From contig OX336389.2 in the NCBI GenBank assembly GCA_946902985.2, forward strand, positions 149,719,099 through 149,783,098: 64,000 nucleotides of DNA. Reading direction: 5' to 3'. Source of the DNA: Meconema thalassinum. Taxonomy: Eukaryota > Arthropoda > Insecta > Orthoptera > Tettigoniidae. Below the pieces are notes generated by a model. That model was not told where the DNA came from. It did no database searches and saw nothing but the letters and a program-made list of their open reading frames with translations. This document shows positions 41,701 to 53,527 of the stretch, piece after piece. The position numbers were made by a program, and so were the translations under genes. The stretch's first letter is position 1. Each line of letters opens with the position of its first letter.

Positions 41701-43090
41701 AAAGACAAAGGGGAGCATATGTGACTAACACAGGGCCACCCCCTAATAATTATTGGTCTAGGCAAATGTAACTTTTACAAAAACAATTAGTAACGTATGC
41801 GTGGGGTTGGCGTTACTGCACTTGTGCATAATTCACATTGATAAGGGCCAGCACAGCTGCAATCTTACTCTATTTCATGATATATAAGGGAAATCTAATT
41901 TGAATCAGTAGTTTAGTAAATTTTTTCAAGGGTTCTCTTCTCCTCAACTGTTACCAGCTACTCTTGAGATCATAGAAGTTGACTCATGCTTCAAGGATGC
42001 CATGTAATTCTATGCGTCAGGGACAAACGACTTGCCTTTCAATATACTCTACCTTCTGTGCCCACCCTTATTACTTTTTTTTACTATTGCACTGTGTGTT
42101 GAAGTCTTGTTAAGTGCATCAGAACTTTCTGTTATGTTTTTCTCTCTGATTTTATATGATAAAGGCCCAAATACCATTATATCAGGTATTTTTTAAAAGA
42201 TGACACATCAAACAAGCAAGGAAATTTCAACTATTATTAGGTTGTGTGTTGTACAGAGTGTGGGTCTACAAACCACATAGGCGGACGCTAAAAGTTACAA
42301 CGTACAAAACATGTGGGACACAACCTGTGACATCCAGCTCTAACTTCCTTAGCCCTGCCTGCGAGCAATTATGTTGGACATGCTAATGCATAAAAAAAAC
42401 AAAACTGTCTCCACATAAGCTCAGAGGTAGAGTAACGGAAGCCAAATCTGGAAGTTGTGAGTTTGTGTTGTGCTTTCTACCCTCCATCTATATGGTTTGT
42501 ACACTCTTTGTAAAATCAACGACCTAATAGCCATGGTCCTCTATAGTCATTTACAGTGTATTTTCTTACATGTTTAGTGCCTTATAAATTACATTCCACA
42601 TGTATTATATTAATAGCTTCATGTTTGTATTCTTACAGATCTTTCCACTAGATCCAGTTGAACAGCAAGTTGCATGGAACAGACCTGGGCGAGAATGCAG
42701 TTTCAGTTGTGTGGTTCTTTTTATAATATGCAGTAATTGTATTTCTTGTACTACATTGTGTAATGCAAAATAAATATTACTTTTTCAATTATCTAACTCC
42801 TGGGGTTTAAATTTGATTGTTTCTCCTTCCTTCTCATAATCCATTTGCAAGAGGGTCATGGTATTCAAACAAGAATTCGGAACCTATGCAGGAATGATAC
42901 GAGTTAGGTCATTCCATAGACTGATTTGGAGGTTATGTAGGATAGGACAATATGCACTGGAATTTGACGGTTGTCTGTTTGGAAACCTGACTCAATTGAT
43001 TTTATAGCATTTAGCAGTTAATAGATTGTTGTTTTATTTGACCTAACATAAATTCAAAAGGAACTAATAATATCAATATCTATCTACATA
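41700..43090. other. non-coding stretch with R repeat and an exon-like end
   Basis: An R-repeat segment lies at about 41,785-41,890. A tract ending attcttacag at about 42,640 is followed by roughly 130 bases and AATAAA near 42,769, resembling a 3'-terminal exon. No protein is recognised. Confidence 0.35.
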
Positions 43091-43096
43091 TATGCA

Positions 43097-43291
43097 CAGT
43101 TCACGCCACGATTTTTGGCCGGTGAGTCCTGATTGCACAGTCATACAGAGGACAGATGGCGAGCCTCGGGCATTTGCAATTGATGCACGAGTTTCCTTCC
43201 ACGCAACTGGGAACTCTCGTATCAATTTCACATGCGTGAGGCCCGCAGACTGCAATCAGGACTCGCCAGCCAAAAACCGTGGCGTGAACTG
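43097..43291. mobile_element. 195-bp palindromic MITE
   Basis: CAGTTCACGCCACG starts the unit and its complement ends it. Similarity continues inward through gagtcctgattgca almost to the centre, so the element can fold over its length. No clear target duplication. Confidence 0.65.
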
Positions 43292-43867
43292 TATATTTGC
43301 TGCCAGAGTTACATAATGAACGACATATTTCAACTTATTAAATATAATGTTGACTGCCTGTAAAACATTTAATCAAAGATAATTATATTAGGTAATGTTA
43401 ATTGGTCCACAAATGATCTAGCTCTGCAGAATATTTATAAAAATATGTGATATCTTGGGGATTTAGTTTGCAGTATGTTTCTTTTTTTTGTCTGTTTTAA
43501 GGAAAAATATTTGTGTGATTTGTTTTTGTGAAGAGCTGAGCAAGTGCAGGGTGGCCGCTTTCTGGAAAACTCAGGGAATTTAAATTTCATAGAATAAACA
43601 GGAGAAAAATTTGGCAGGATGAAAAATAAATGTCTTGACGTAGGATTGAGCATAATAATAATGCATCGTTCGCAGTATTGATCAATCTTGCATACAAGAT
43701 TAATTACCGTTAAGATTAAAAATTAAATACCGTAATTTGACCGTTCTGCCATTTCTTCTTTTCGGATTGTTCGCCTTTCAGGATATCCCAAGTCAGAAAA
43801 ATTAGCTTTGCGAGAAAGAAATATGGCTCGGGTGTTTATACCTTCTTCCGCATAAGTTGAGTGTAAT

Positions 43868-44019
43868 AACAACACGCCAGAGCCGCGAAGAAGAGCTCTT
43901 CCCTATACGAGTGCACTACCTTCGATTCAAATATTACAGACACTGTATAATTGTAAGCTGGCTTTAACTTCACGTCGGTAAGAGGTATGAGCTCTTCTCC
44001 GAGGCCCTGGCGTGTTGTC
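43868..44019. mobile_element. 152-bp MITE with acaacacgcc termini
   Basis: The termini acaacacgcca and its complement enclose gaagaagagctc and its near complement gagctcttctcc. Direct repeats gttgagtgtaa lie a little outside on both sides (43,856-43,866 and 44,053-44,063) and may be the duplication of a slightly larger unit. Confidence 0.55.
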
Positions 44020-44363
44020 ATTTGACTCTCAATTTATATAGAATAAGGTATAGTTGAGTGTAACGTGATTCACTGAACAGATGGCGCAAAATCTGAATTG
44101 AGTTTACTTATGTCCCAGGCATCCTTCCTGTACTGTTGACTTGTGTATGTAAATCATTTGCAGACTGCCAAAGAGTTTTTTTTTAATAAGCGATGAGCGA
44201 AGAGACATACAGGTAAATGGAATTTCTTTGGATATACTGAGTAATAAAACAAATTGGTTTACGTAACCTAAAATCACTCAACAATTTACACTTTTGTATT
44301 TAGTATTTTTTGAAGATCATGGAGGGATTATAGAAATTTAATCCAGAATAGCTGCAACCGTCA

Positions 44364-44528
44364 AAGTACCCAGATTTTCAGCCTTGGTTAGAAGTTGTTC
44401 CCAAGAACGCAAAACATTCTTTTTGTAACCTGTGCAAAAAACGGATTCCTTTGAGCAACGTGGGCAAGAGAGCAATCACTAGCCACATGACAGAAAATTT
44501 CACAAAGCATGGATCACCAACCATGTGA
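44364..44528 (+). pseudogene. BED-type zinc-finger fragment
   Basis: The frame reads KYPDFQPWLEVVPKNAKHS, then FCNLCKKRIPLSN, then GKRAITSHMTENFTKH before TGA at 44,526. This is the CX2C...H...H pattern of BED fingers found at the N-terminus of many insect hAT-type transposases. A short remnant; the rest of the gene is not adjacent in frame. Confidence 0.6.
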
Positions 44529-44760
44529 CTGCGCTTTTGTCAGTTCGAACCATACTTCAGTTTCGTTGTTTTATATACCGTGTCAACAAGACTGAGCTTG
44601 AACAGTTTGATAGGAGTAAATCTTGCCCGGGTCATTTTTATACTAAACAGTTCAAGGGCTTGGAAGAATATTAAGATGTGTGGCAGATCATAAAAATCAT
44701 CCTCATATTTTCTCATGGTAACACCTTTGTGGAGGTTTATTATTTTTCCATTTTTTCCAG

Positions 44761-45070
44761 TGGAAAACATTTACGACCAAACTCTCAGCGATGAGAAGAG
44801 CATGGGATGGAATTCAGGATTCAGGTGGATAAGATGCCATAAACATAGATGATGGAATGGTTCGTAACGCTTGTGGGGCTAGGGCTAAGGAAAAAATCGC
44901 TATCGAAGAACAAAAACTACGAGAAACGGAAATAGAGCAGTTGAGTCAGTACGAGAGAGAGAAGAAGAAGAAGAGAGGATAAAGTGTTAATGGCATTAAA
45001 TAAAGAAAAGGAAGAATTGTTCACAAAGCAACATGAGCTGGAAATGAAAATAAAAACTTTGAAGAAATAA
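44761..45070 (+). pseudogene. coiled-coil tail segment, exon-like, broken
   Basis: An acceptor (ccattttttccag) precedes a frame WKTFTTKLSAMRRAWDGI with a TAA inside. It continues through ARAKEKIAIEEQKL to TAA at about 44,980. Another frame starts at ATG 44,990 (MALNKEKEELFTKQHELEM) and stops at 45,068-45,070. AATAAA follows near 45,220. The charged helix is common at the C-terminus of transposon-derived DNA-binding proteins, but the family is unknown. It may belong with the BED fragment 230 bp upstream. Confidence 0.35.
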
Positions 45071-45939
45071 CTTCAAACTATTCAAAGTCGCCTAAATATC
45101 TGTGATTAATTATTATACCTAAATAATTGTGATTATTTCGAAACATGTAAGGTATTTAATTTGTGAAAGATATACATTGTCGTAAGAGACTATGTGTTAT
45201 GTATTTTACGTTCTATAATGAATAAAAGTATTTACCGTACATACATTTCGTTTTATTTTTTGAAAATAAACATAAATAGTATACTTATAAAAGTATATGT
45301 GTTGATGAAAGGTTAAATTTAACACTGGAAAATAATTTTAGGTAACCAGCGGTCACCCTGAGGTGGTCCAATTTTCAATTTTAGCAGTGCTACCAACTAA
45401 TGTGTAAAGTCACCAAGCCTTCAGCAGAAGCGATAATGTGCACTCTGCAGTTCAAATTTTGTATTGGCTTTTCAATATTAGGTAGCCAACATAACTGCAG
45501 GTTGACCACCATGACAAGTTCCCATCGATTTCAATTTATACTACTTTCTTTGTCATGTAAGCGGCCAATACAGTGTATACGAGACCATATTGAAATTGAT
45601 TTCAGTTTTCATTTAAATGTTAAAGGGTTACCATAAGACCTATTTATTCCTGGACACTTACAATTTTTAGGTAATGGAAAGGGCAGATTTTCTTTTTGGA
45701 GAATTTATCATCCTGGTTTTCCACAAACAGCTCTTTAAAACTTTGAAAATAATCGTATGTCACAATATATTTGCCAGATGTCAGCACATCGCACTGCAAT
45801 GGCAGGACTGTTACAGGTCAGGGAAGTCTGGGAAATTTTCTGCCAAGTCAGGGACCTTTTTAAATTTTAATTTCTTTATTACCTTAGCAATAATTTTGAA
45901 AGAATCAGTGACATGTACGTTATTTACCTATAATAGTGG

Positions 45940-46655
45940 AAAAACAACTAGATGCACTGAACGGAAATATTCAGAAGTACGGCCTGAAAATCAGTATATA
46001 GAAAAGCAAGACCATGGTGATGACAAGAGGGGAAAGACAAGGAAAGGGCACTGTAAAAATTGGAAGTCAGAGTTTGGAAATTGTGGACACGTTCAAATAC
46101 CTAGGAAGTGAATTGATGCAAACGGGTAGGTTGGACATGGAGATTGGCAGGAGGGTACAGCAGAGCAATGCATTCTATCAAAGTGTAAGAAAACTTGTTT
46201 GGGATAAGGAAGTACCAAGGAAAAGCAAGGAGGTAATGTATAAAGTGTACTATGTTCCCATATTAACTTATGCAGCTGAGACTTGGACCCTGACAAGCAG
46301 GCAAGAGAGTAGAATCCAAGCCAGTGAAATGAAATTCTTAAGAAGTATGATAGGAAAGACAGAGTGAGGAAGGAAGTTGGAATGGGAAAACTAAATGAGA
46401 GAATTGAGAAGAATAAACTAAGGTGGTTTGGACATGTAAAGAGGATGGAAGAAAATAGAATACCAAGACAGATGCTGGAGGTGAAGTGCAAGGGTAAGAG
46501 AGCAAGAGGAAGACCTAGAACAAGGTAGATTGATTCAGTGAGGAACAGCGTAAGAAAAAGAAATCTGGACTGGGACAAGAACGTGGAAGGAAAGAGGAAA
46601 GTGGAGAAGTGCCATAAATACCCCGACCCGGCAGGAGCTGGATAAGGGGAAATGA
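45940..46655 (+). pseudogene. third RTE-like LINE copy, close to the outer copy
   Basis: Nearly the same sequence as 12,108-12,870: YLGSELMQTGRLDMEIG, then SRIQASEMKFLRSMIGKT, then GRPRTR. An internal deletion (near 46,360), a TAG near 45,999 and a TAG near 46,526 inactivate it. It starts abruptly (5' truncation) and ends in the same ATGATG tail. It has GGA where the outer copy has TGA. Confidence 0.9.
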
Positions 46656-46659
46656 TGAT

Positions 46660-47770
46660 GAATATTATTTGACTGTTAGGTCATAGTTTTTATGTCATTA
46701 GTTATACCAATTGCAATAACTTTTTGAATGTAAGAAGTTTCATTGTGAACTGAGTCTAATGACAAAGGAAGTTCCTTGTCCATTGTTTTATTTATTTCTT
46801 TTTTGTTAATTGTCCATGTTAATTTTTTTAAACCGATTAATTTATTAAAATAGTCAGATGAAGCCAGTATTTTTCCATGCCTTCTGAAGTGCTCACGGAA
46901 TCTGAAACGGGCCAATTCTTAAAATTCTTTCTTTAAGCCTTTTCTTTACAATCTCTAAAAAGAAACTCTTTTTTGTATGAAATAGCTTACAAATCTCGTG
47001 TAATACAGTAGCTGAAAAAAAAACGAAGAAAGGTTAGCATGGATGTGTATTTTAAAAAATAAGAAAATAATCAGCGTATGTCGTGGGATTTGGAAGATGT
47101 AAATCAGTAACAATCGTTTGATCAATTAGACAGCTTTTATTTTTAAAATATGTTCATACGGTGATCAGAATAAAGTATTGGTGGTCAGGGGAATGGGATC
47201 TTAAGTCAGGGAAAATGCAAATCTTGGTCTTGTAACAACCTTGAATGGGAATGCAAACATGATGGCAATAATAAAGTTTTATGAAGGTAATCATGTATGC
47301 TCTGGAGTTTTATTCTTGTACTGATCTACCATAGTGATGACAATCGATTGGTGCGAAATATATCCTTACCTCCTTTAGATATATTTCTTGAGTTGTTGAT
47401 TCATTGTAGAGACTTGGGGTGTTTCTGATAACCTGTATGATGGCTGTTCTAGAGTGTGAATTTTTAATTCAGGCTAGGAATTTGATAGGAGCCTGCTGTG
47501 GCCTTAATTTGGGTACCATCCCAGAAATTCGTGACTGCATTTCGAATCACGGCGCTGACAGCAGCCATCCTGATTATGGTTTTCTCTAGCCTTGTTTCTT
47601 CAATCCCTCACCGGCAATTAACCTCATGTGTGTTTTATTTTCGTTAACCCCTCACAAAACCCAAATTATACTGTAATTTGATAATGGTTGTCATATAAAG
47701 GGGCAGAACAGCGACGTTATCTGCCCTTCCTAAGAGATAATCTCTACTTAGTAAAAAACAAAGTCCCCCA
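46660..47770. other. non-coding stretch with a degenerate W-type SINE piece
   Basis: A reverse W-type body fragment (gtggccttaatttgggtacc) lies at about 47,480-47,590. Nothing else is recognised. Confidence 0.4.
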
Positions 47771-49430
47771 TTTTTTTGCCTACTTTCTATTTTTGTAAAA
47801 AAATGAAATTAGACTTATGAGATCTACACAGGGCCAAAAATTTTGTGTGTGTGTACTCGGAATGTCTGTCCCCCCTATCAATTCGAACACGGTGAAACCG
47901 AATTGGACTAAATTTGGTACAGAGGTAGCACTAGCAAAGGACACCTCAGTGTCATGTTTTATATTGCCGCCATCTTGACGAAAACGTAATGGCGGCCACC
48001 CAAATGTTAAAAGCTTAAATCAAATAACGACCAACCTAATCATCTGATCTCTACCAAATTTTGCAACATTGTACCTTTGTGTATGAAGAATCTTTTGACC
48101 AAACTACAAGGTCATCAACCCAATACTTTGTGGATGGCGGCCATGTATGTGTGCAAATCGATCCCCCCCCCCCCTATCTCTTCAAACACGATGAAACCGA
48201 ATTGAACAAAATTTGGAACAGAGGTAGCACTAGCAAAGGGCACCTCAGTGTCATGTTTTATATTACCGCCATCTTGACGAAAACGTAATGGCGGCCTCCC
48301 AAATGTTAAAAGCTTAAATCAAATAACGACCAACCTATCATCTGATCCTTACCAAATTTTGCAACAGTATACCTTTACATATGAAGAATCTGTTGACCAA
48401 ACTACAAGATCATCAGCGCAATAGTTTGCAGATGGAGGCCATGTGTGTGTGCAAATCGATTTCCCCTATCAATTCAAACACGGTGAAACCGAATTGAACG
48501 AAATTTGGTACAGAGCTAGCACTAGCAAAGAGCACCTCAGTGTCATGTTTTATATCGCCGCCATCTTAACGGAAACGTAATGGCGGCCAGCCAAATGTTC
48601 AAAGCTTAAATCAGATTATGACTAACCTAATCATCCGATCTCTACCAAATTTGGCAAAATTATATACTCATATGGCGAGCGTCTTTTGACTAAACTACAA
48701 GGTCATCAGCCCAATAGTTTGCAGATGGCGGCCATGTGTGTGTGTGTGCAAATCGACTCAACCTATCATTTCAAACATGGTGAAACCGAATTGAACGAAA
48801 TTTGGTGCAGAGGTAGCAATAGCAAAGGGCACTCCGGTGTCATGTTTTATATCACCCCATCTTGACGAAACCGTAACGGCGGCCACCCAAATGTTAAAAG
48901 CTTAAATCAAATTACGGCCAACCTAATCATCTGATCTCTACCAACTTTTGCAACATTATACCTTTATGTATAAAGAATCTTTTGACCAAACTACAAGGTC
49001 ATCAGCCCAATAATTTGCGGATCGCGGCCATGTACGTGTGCAAATCGATTCCCCCTATTTCTTCAAACACGGTGAAACCGAATTGAACGAAATTTGGTAC
49101 AGAGGTAGAACTAGCAAAGGGCACCTCAGTGTCATGTTTCATATCACCGCCATCTTGACGGAATGTCGGCCACCCAAATGTTAAAAGCTTAAATCGAATT
49201 ACGACCAACCTAATCATTTGATCTCTACAAAAATTTGCAACAACATACCTTTTTGTGGGAAGCATCTTTTGACTGAACTACAAGGCCATCATTCCAATAG
49301 TTTGCAGATAGTGGCCATGCATGTGTGCAAATCGATTCCCCATATCAATTCAAACACGGTGAAAACGATTTTTTTTTTTCAGAGGTAGCACTAGCAACGG
49401 GCACCTCATATTCCGTAGGCCCTATAGCAC
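47771..49430 (-). repeat. tandem array, unit about 294 bp, related to the 25-27 kb array
   Basis: Five full units and one partial unit begin cacggtgaaaccgaattg at about 47,890, 48,185, 48,478, 48,774, 49,067 and 49,355. Each has ccgccatcttgacg and a ggcggccatg box. The left end, read on the minus strand, ends like the array at 26.9 kb (gatctcataag then a tagg-type hairpin). The two arrays therefore seem to be one element family in opposite orientation. Confidence 0.75.
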
Positions 49431-49852
49431 GTTGTATTTCAACAAGGTACTACAACCAACATCTAGTTATACTCCTTGAAAAGGACAAAGCATTATAACA
49501 GTACCCATGCATTTAGGAGAAAGTAGGCTATATGTTCTTTACTGAACATCTTGTTGATGTGTCTGGTAATCTCCAAAACCACTGGATGGATTTTGATGCG
49601 GTTTTCACCATTCAGTAAAGGATATCTGGAGGAAGGTTTCTGTAGAAAATTACTTATTTATGATCAAAGGAAGCCTAGCAGTAACGATTTCAGTGAAAAA
49701 TAAACTCTCGTCCGTGCGCTTTTTAAGCTTACGTTGGGCAAACCGTTAATAATATCAATACTGTATGTACACTTAAAGTAGAGGTAGTATGACCCTGTGG
49801 GCTTGCGCATATCTAGCGTGGTCGATAATGATATGGGGGTTTAACATTCCTG

Positions 49853-50022
49853 TGGGGCGTGATGGTGCCTCTCACCAAGGCGGAACTGGTTCGATTCCCG
49901 GTCAATGCATGTGAGATTTTCGAAGTGAAATATCCTGTCCTGTAGTTCGGATTCCACGTAAAATAGAGGTCCCGTGGCTTATGAGCGCGAGATTAAAGGT
50001 CACGAAAATCTACAACCTACCT
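49853..50022 (+). mobile_element. SINE family X, copy 3, internally shortened
   Basis: ggttcgattcccggtcaatg and catgtgagattttcgaag are intact. The tRNA-like head lost about 25 bases, and the ttcc tail is replaced by a cctacc stretch. Confidence 0.85.
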
Positions 50023-50186
50023 AATTTTTTTAACATGACGTAAAATTGAAAGTTCTTTTATCGTGGCAATAACTTAAATATACTACTACGGTCTCTTTTA
50101 TTTGAGCATCCTGACTTCCAGAATTTGATTCTTTAACCTCGGAGGTGAGAATTTAACCGACAGTCTTGTAGCTTTCTTAAAATAAA

Positions 50187-51448
50187 TTGAGGCGTTCAGA
50201 TGCAAAAGGGACATTATCCACTTTTTTTTTAAATTACAGGAAGAGGGAAAAACGTATAGTCATTCATATAGTTGTGCAATTCTTGATTTCTGTTCACTAA
50301 CTCATTAACATTTGGTGACAAAGGTTAAGCCAGCAATTTTCAGTTACAGAAGTCATTAGAAGTTAACAAAAGTGTATTATAAAATGGATAATGTCCCTTT
50401 TGATTGGGAATGAGGCAAAAAGGACATTATCCACTTTTTCTAAAAATTACAGGAACAGAAAATAACGTAAAATTACTCATATAGTTATGCGATTATTGAT
50501 TTCTGTTCACTAACTCATTAACATTTGATGTCCGTCCGACTCAGCACGGCTCTGTTAGCTCATTGCCGCATTACATCGTAAGTCTTTACATAACATTTGG
50601 GGTTTTTAAAGTTTTATTTTATCTACCACTTCATTCTCTCATACATAGTTTCATTTCTTTCCAGTTGGGAATGGTCACCCATTGCTTGGGCTTTTGAAGC
50701 TAACATTAGAAATAAACCAAGAAAGACTGCCAATCCCGGCTGAGGATTTTATTGAGCTTTTAACTTAAGAAAATGTTTTAACAACTTTTTAATGTGTTAC
50801 AGTGTATACTTTTAGTCATCTATGTGTGTTTTCATGTACAATTTTTAACTACATCCAGTATATAAAGGGAATGTTTTAAGTGCTGCCCAAATGAAATAGG
50901 CTGATGAAGACGTCAGTAAGTGTTAGACGTCGAAACATGTACCATGTGTTAAAAGACAGGTGATTGTATCACGAAATTTTAATAAACAGTATTGACGAGG
51001 CGGAACCATTTGGAACTTTGTTCTTAATAAAGTTTAAGTCTGCAATTTCCAGTCACAAAAATCATAAGAAGTTAACAAAAAAAAGTATTATAAAATGGAT
51101 AATGTACCTTTTGATTGGAAATGATGGATTGGATAATATGCATTTCAAAGATAAGTTTTATTATAACAATTACAAAATTTGCATTTGAAAACTGAATCTA
51201 ACAGAAACTTTCAAATATTTAGAAGAGGAGCATCATGTGACTCCGTATTCATGTCTCTTATTGGTGGATAATGTCCCTTATGCAGAAAGACGCAATATTC
51301 ATTGTGTAACTTAACCAGGATAATGTCCGTTTTGACGTAAAATGCTACTACTAAAATATGAATATTTAATTCCACAAGATAGCAGTATCAATAACTCTAA
51401 TTTCACAAAAAGTGGATAATGTCCCTTTTGCATCTGAACTCCTCAATT
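50187..51448. mobile_element. TIR element with seven copies of a ggacattatcc motif
   Basis: The left end (ttgagg.gttcagatgcaaaa, about 50,186-50,205) is inverted at 51,425-51,446. The word caaaagggacattatccac, or its complement with small changes, lies at 50,203, 50,385, 50,416, 51,096, 51,264, 51,317 and 51,412. Internal segments are duplicated (50,233-50,320 with 50,444-50,530; 50,320-50,412 with 51,028-51,124). A foreign-looking insert fills 50,535-51,020. No transposase is coded. Confidence 0.6.
50901..50950 (+). other. hammerhead-ribozyme-like motif (imperfect)
   Basis: CTGATGA at 50,901-50,907, a stem GACGTC...GACGTC (50,909-50,914 and 50,926-50,931), GAAA at 50,932-50,935 and a possible stem III ACATGT/ATGTGT. 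One extra A before stem II and an unpaired stem I break the canonical fold, so self-cleavage is doubtful. Such motifs occur in Penelope-like elements. Confidence 0.3.
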
Positions 51449-51449
51449 A

Positions 51450-52390
51450 TGAAAATACCTGTCTGACGAATCCTTGCCGGCGGTAGATGGATGAACTACA
51501 AGCTGTCAGCTATGGATGCAATCTGTATTCCTAGAGATATCGGTACTGCTCGGGTCCAAGCTGCGTGAACCTGAGAGGAATGTGGATCGCGCACTATGAG
51601 AAGTGATGGTGTCGAGTGATTAGGTTTCCCGGTCCGTGCTTAGTAACATAACCAAATACATTGGTCGGTGACTTACTCATTCGCAACGCCACACTGGTTT
51701 CAGCAAAGACCCTATGTTAGCAATATTGGAATAGACGGGAATATCAGGTAACATGGCGGCCTGTTGACAGGCTTCTCAATTCTCGCCTGACTCTCCTCTG
51801 CCTCTGCCCTTCACCCCGCAAGTTCACAGAGCTTAGACCCGTGCAGTACAGTGTCCACTGTATGTCAATAGATCATTGTGGCACGAGCATTGCGATTGGT
51901 CAGTTGGGTATTTCAAATTTGTGATATGGGAATAGTTTCAAGGGATTCATACCCTTAACGGAAAAGTAGTATGTAACTACAGTAGAATTGGTATTATTAG
52001 CAGCAGAACAACACACAATCTCTTAGTGTCAACAGCGCTTGATGCGGAGTGTACATGCCTTCCCTCTTACCTCACACTCGCCCTGATCCGCCGATTGACA
52101 GATGTAGAAGCCGTGCTGTTGGTAGAATTGGCAACACTGTGGGGAGGCCGTAAGATGTGAAAAACAAGCTAAGCTCACGTGCTAGCTTTTGTTGATGAAT
52201 ACAGTAATAGGACAGAACTTTAAATCAGTCTATTGCTTACTCTTCCAACACCGGTGAAATTCCTCGTAGTAGATCAGACCTGCTGAAAGTTGTTGTGCCA
52301 TTTAGGGCTTTGCGACATCGTGGTCATGCAGCCCCATATACTTGCGTGTGTGTAGAATTTGTCTGATAACTAGTGTTATTGTGATGGCTG
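51450..52390. other. intergenic stretch, nothing recognised
   Basis: No coding, RNA or repeat signal could be supported. Confidence 0.4.
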
Positions 52391-52394
52391 TATT

Positions 52395-52595
52395 AGTAAA
52401 TCAATGAGGATTGGCCTTGGCCTTAATTTAGGAACCAGTAGAAAACCACTTCCAGGATAGCTGACGTGGGAATCGAACCCACCTCTTCTCAGTGTACCTC
52501 GTTCCAGCCCTCAGAATTAAATTTCTTGACAGAGCCGGGAATCGAACCCAGGACTCCGCGATGACAGCCAAGAGTGCTAGCCACTACGGGGCGAA
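52395..52595 (-). mobile_element. W-type SINE copy
   Basis: Reverse orientation: gtagtggctagcactcttgg head (complement), GGGTTCGATTCCCGG B box near 52,540, and a second gaatcgaaccc near 52,470. It shares ccttaatttaggaacc with the other W copies. Confidence 0.75.
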
Positions 52596-52856
52596 GTGCT
52601 GAAAGTTGATGAAGTGACTTTGTTGTTTTTTGTGTTACGTAATATGTAGAATCAATGATTTTAACAATCAAACTCTTCACTAATACTTCATTACAATATT
52701 TCAAGACGCCTAGGAAGCGTTGTGTACCTTGCTGTGAGGCAAATTATGTCAGCACTATGAAATTAAATGGATATGCCGCTTTGTTTATTGCCAGAGTTGG
52801 TTTTTGGATAAATTCGAATCACCCTGGTAATTAAAGTGGCATTCTCATCAACATGT

Positions 52857-53090
52857 TCGGCTGGCTGTGTGGCTCAGCGGTAACGTTCTCGTTTGCTGTG
52901 CCAAAGGTTGCAGGATCGAATCCTGGCGCCGTCAGCTGGCATTTGAGGGTGCGCAAATGCGAGGGAGCCGTGTCAGTAAATTTACTGGAACGTTTAAGAT
53001 CCCCTTCGGGGCAAAATTCCGGCGTCTCGAAAAGCCGCAGTAGTTAAAAGGGACGTAAAACCAATAACATTAACATTATTATCTTTAACA
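52857..53090 (+). mobile_element. SINE family Z, copy 3
   Basis: Best-preserved Z copy: ggctcagcggtaacgttctc, B box GGATCGAATCCTGG, ccttcggggcaaaattccgg, ending aacattaacattattat. Confidence 0.85.
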
Positions 53091-53105
53091 TGTTCACAAT
53101 CAGTA

Positions 53106-53300
53106 AGGGGGGTGTGGTGGCTCAGCGGTCCACCTGTTTGCCTCTCACCAAGGCGGTCCGGGATCGATTCCCGGTCAATGCATGTGAGATTTTCGAAGTG
53201 AAATGCCATGTCCTGTGGTTCGGATTCCACGTAAAAAGGAGGTCCCGTGGCTCATGATCTCAAGATTAACGGTCACGTTAAACTACAAGCTTCCTTCCTT
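53106..53300 (+). mobile_element. SINE family X, copy 4, with perfect 13-bp duplication
   Basis: Almost identical to copy 2 at 23.5 kb, with a ttcc tail. ttcacaatcagta is exact at 53,093-53,105 and 53,301-53,313. It inserted about 15 bp after the Z copy. Confidence 0.92.
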
Positions 53301-53527
53301 TTCACAATCAGTAGATACCAGTTACGATGAATTGTTTTGGAGGTATGGAGTTACTCGATGATGACAGCAAAGTTGATATAACCTTTTATTTACTGTATGT
53401 CCTGGACTGATATCATGAACCTACTTTTACATTTTTAGGCTAATAACATGTATCCTTGCTACCCCGAAAATTATAAATAATTATAAAAAGAAACTTTGAG
53501 ATCAGTCGTAGAACTCCTTCTGCTTCG

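Noticed and set aside
47880..49400. CRISPR-like regular spacing
   Set aside because: Units are 290-300 bp and similar throughout, which is a satellite-type array and not short repeats with unique spacers.
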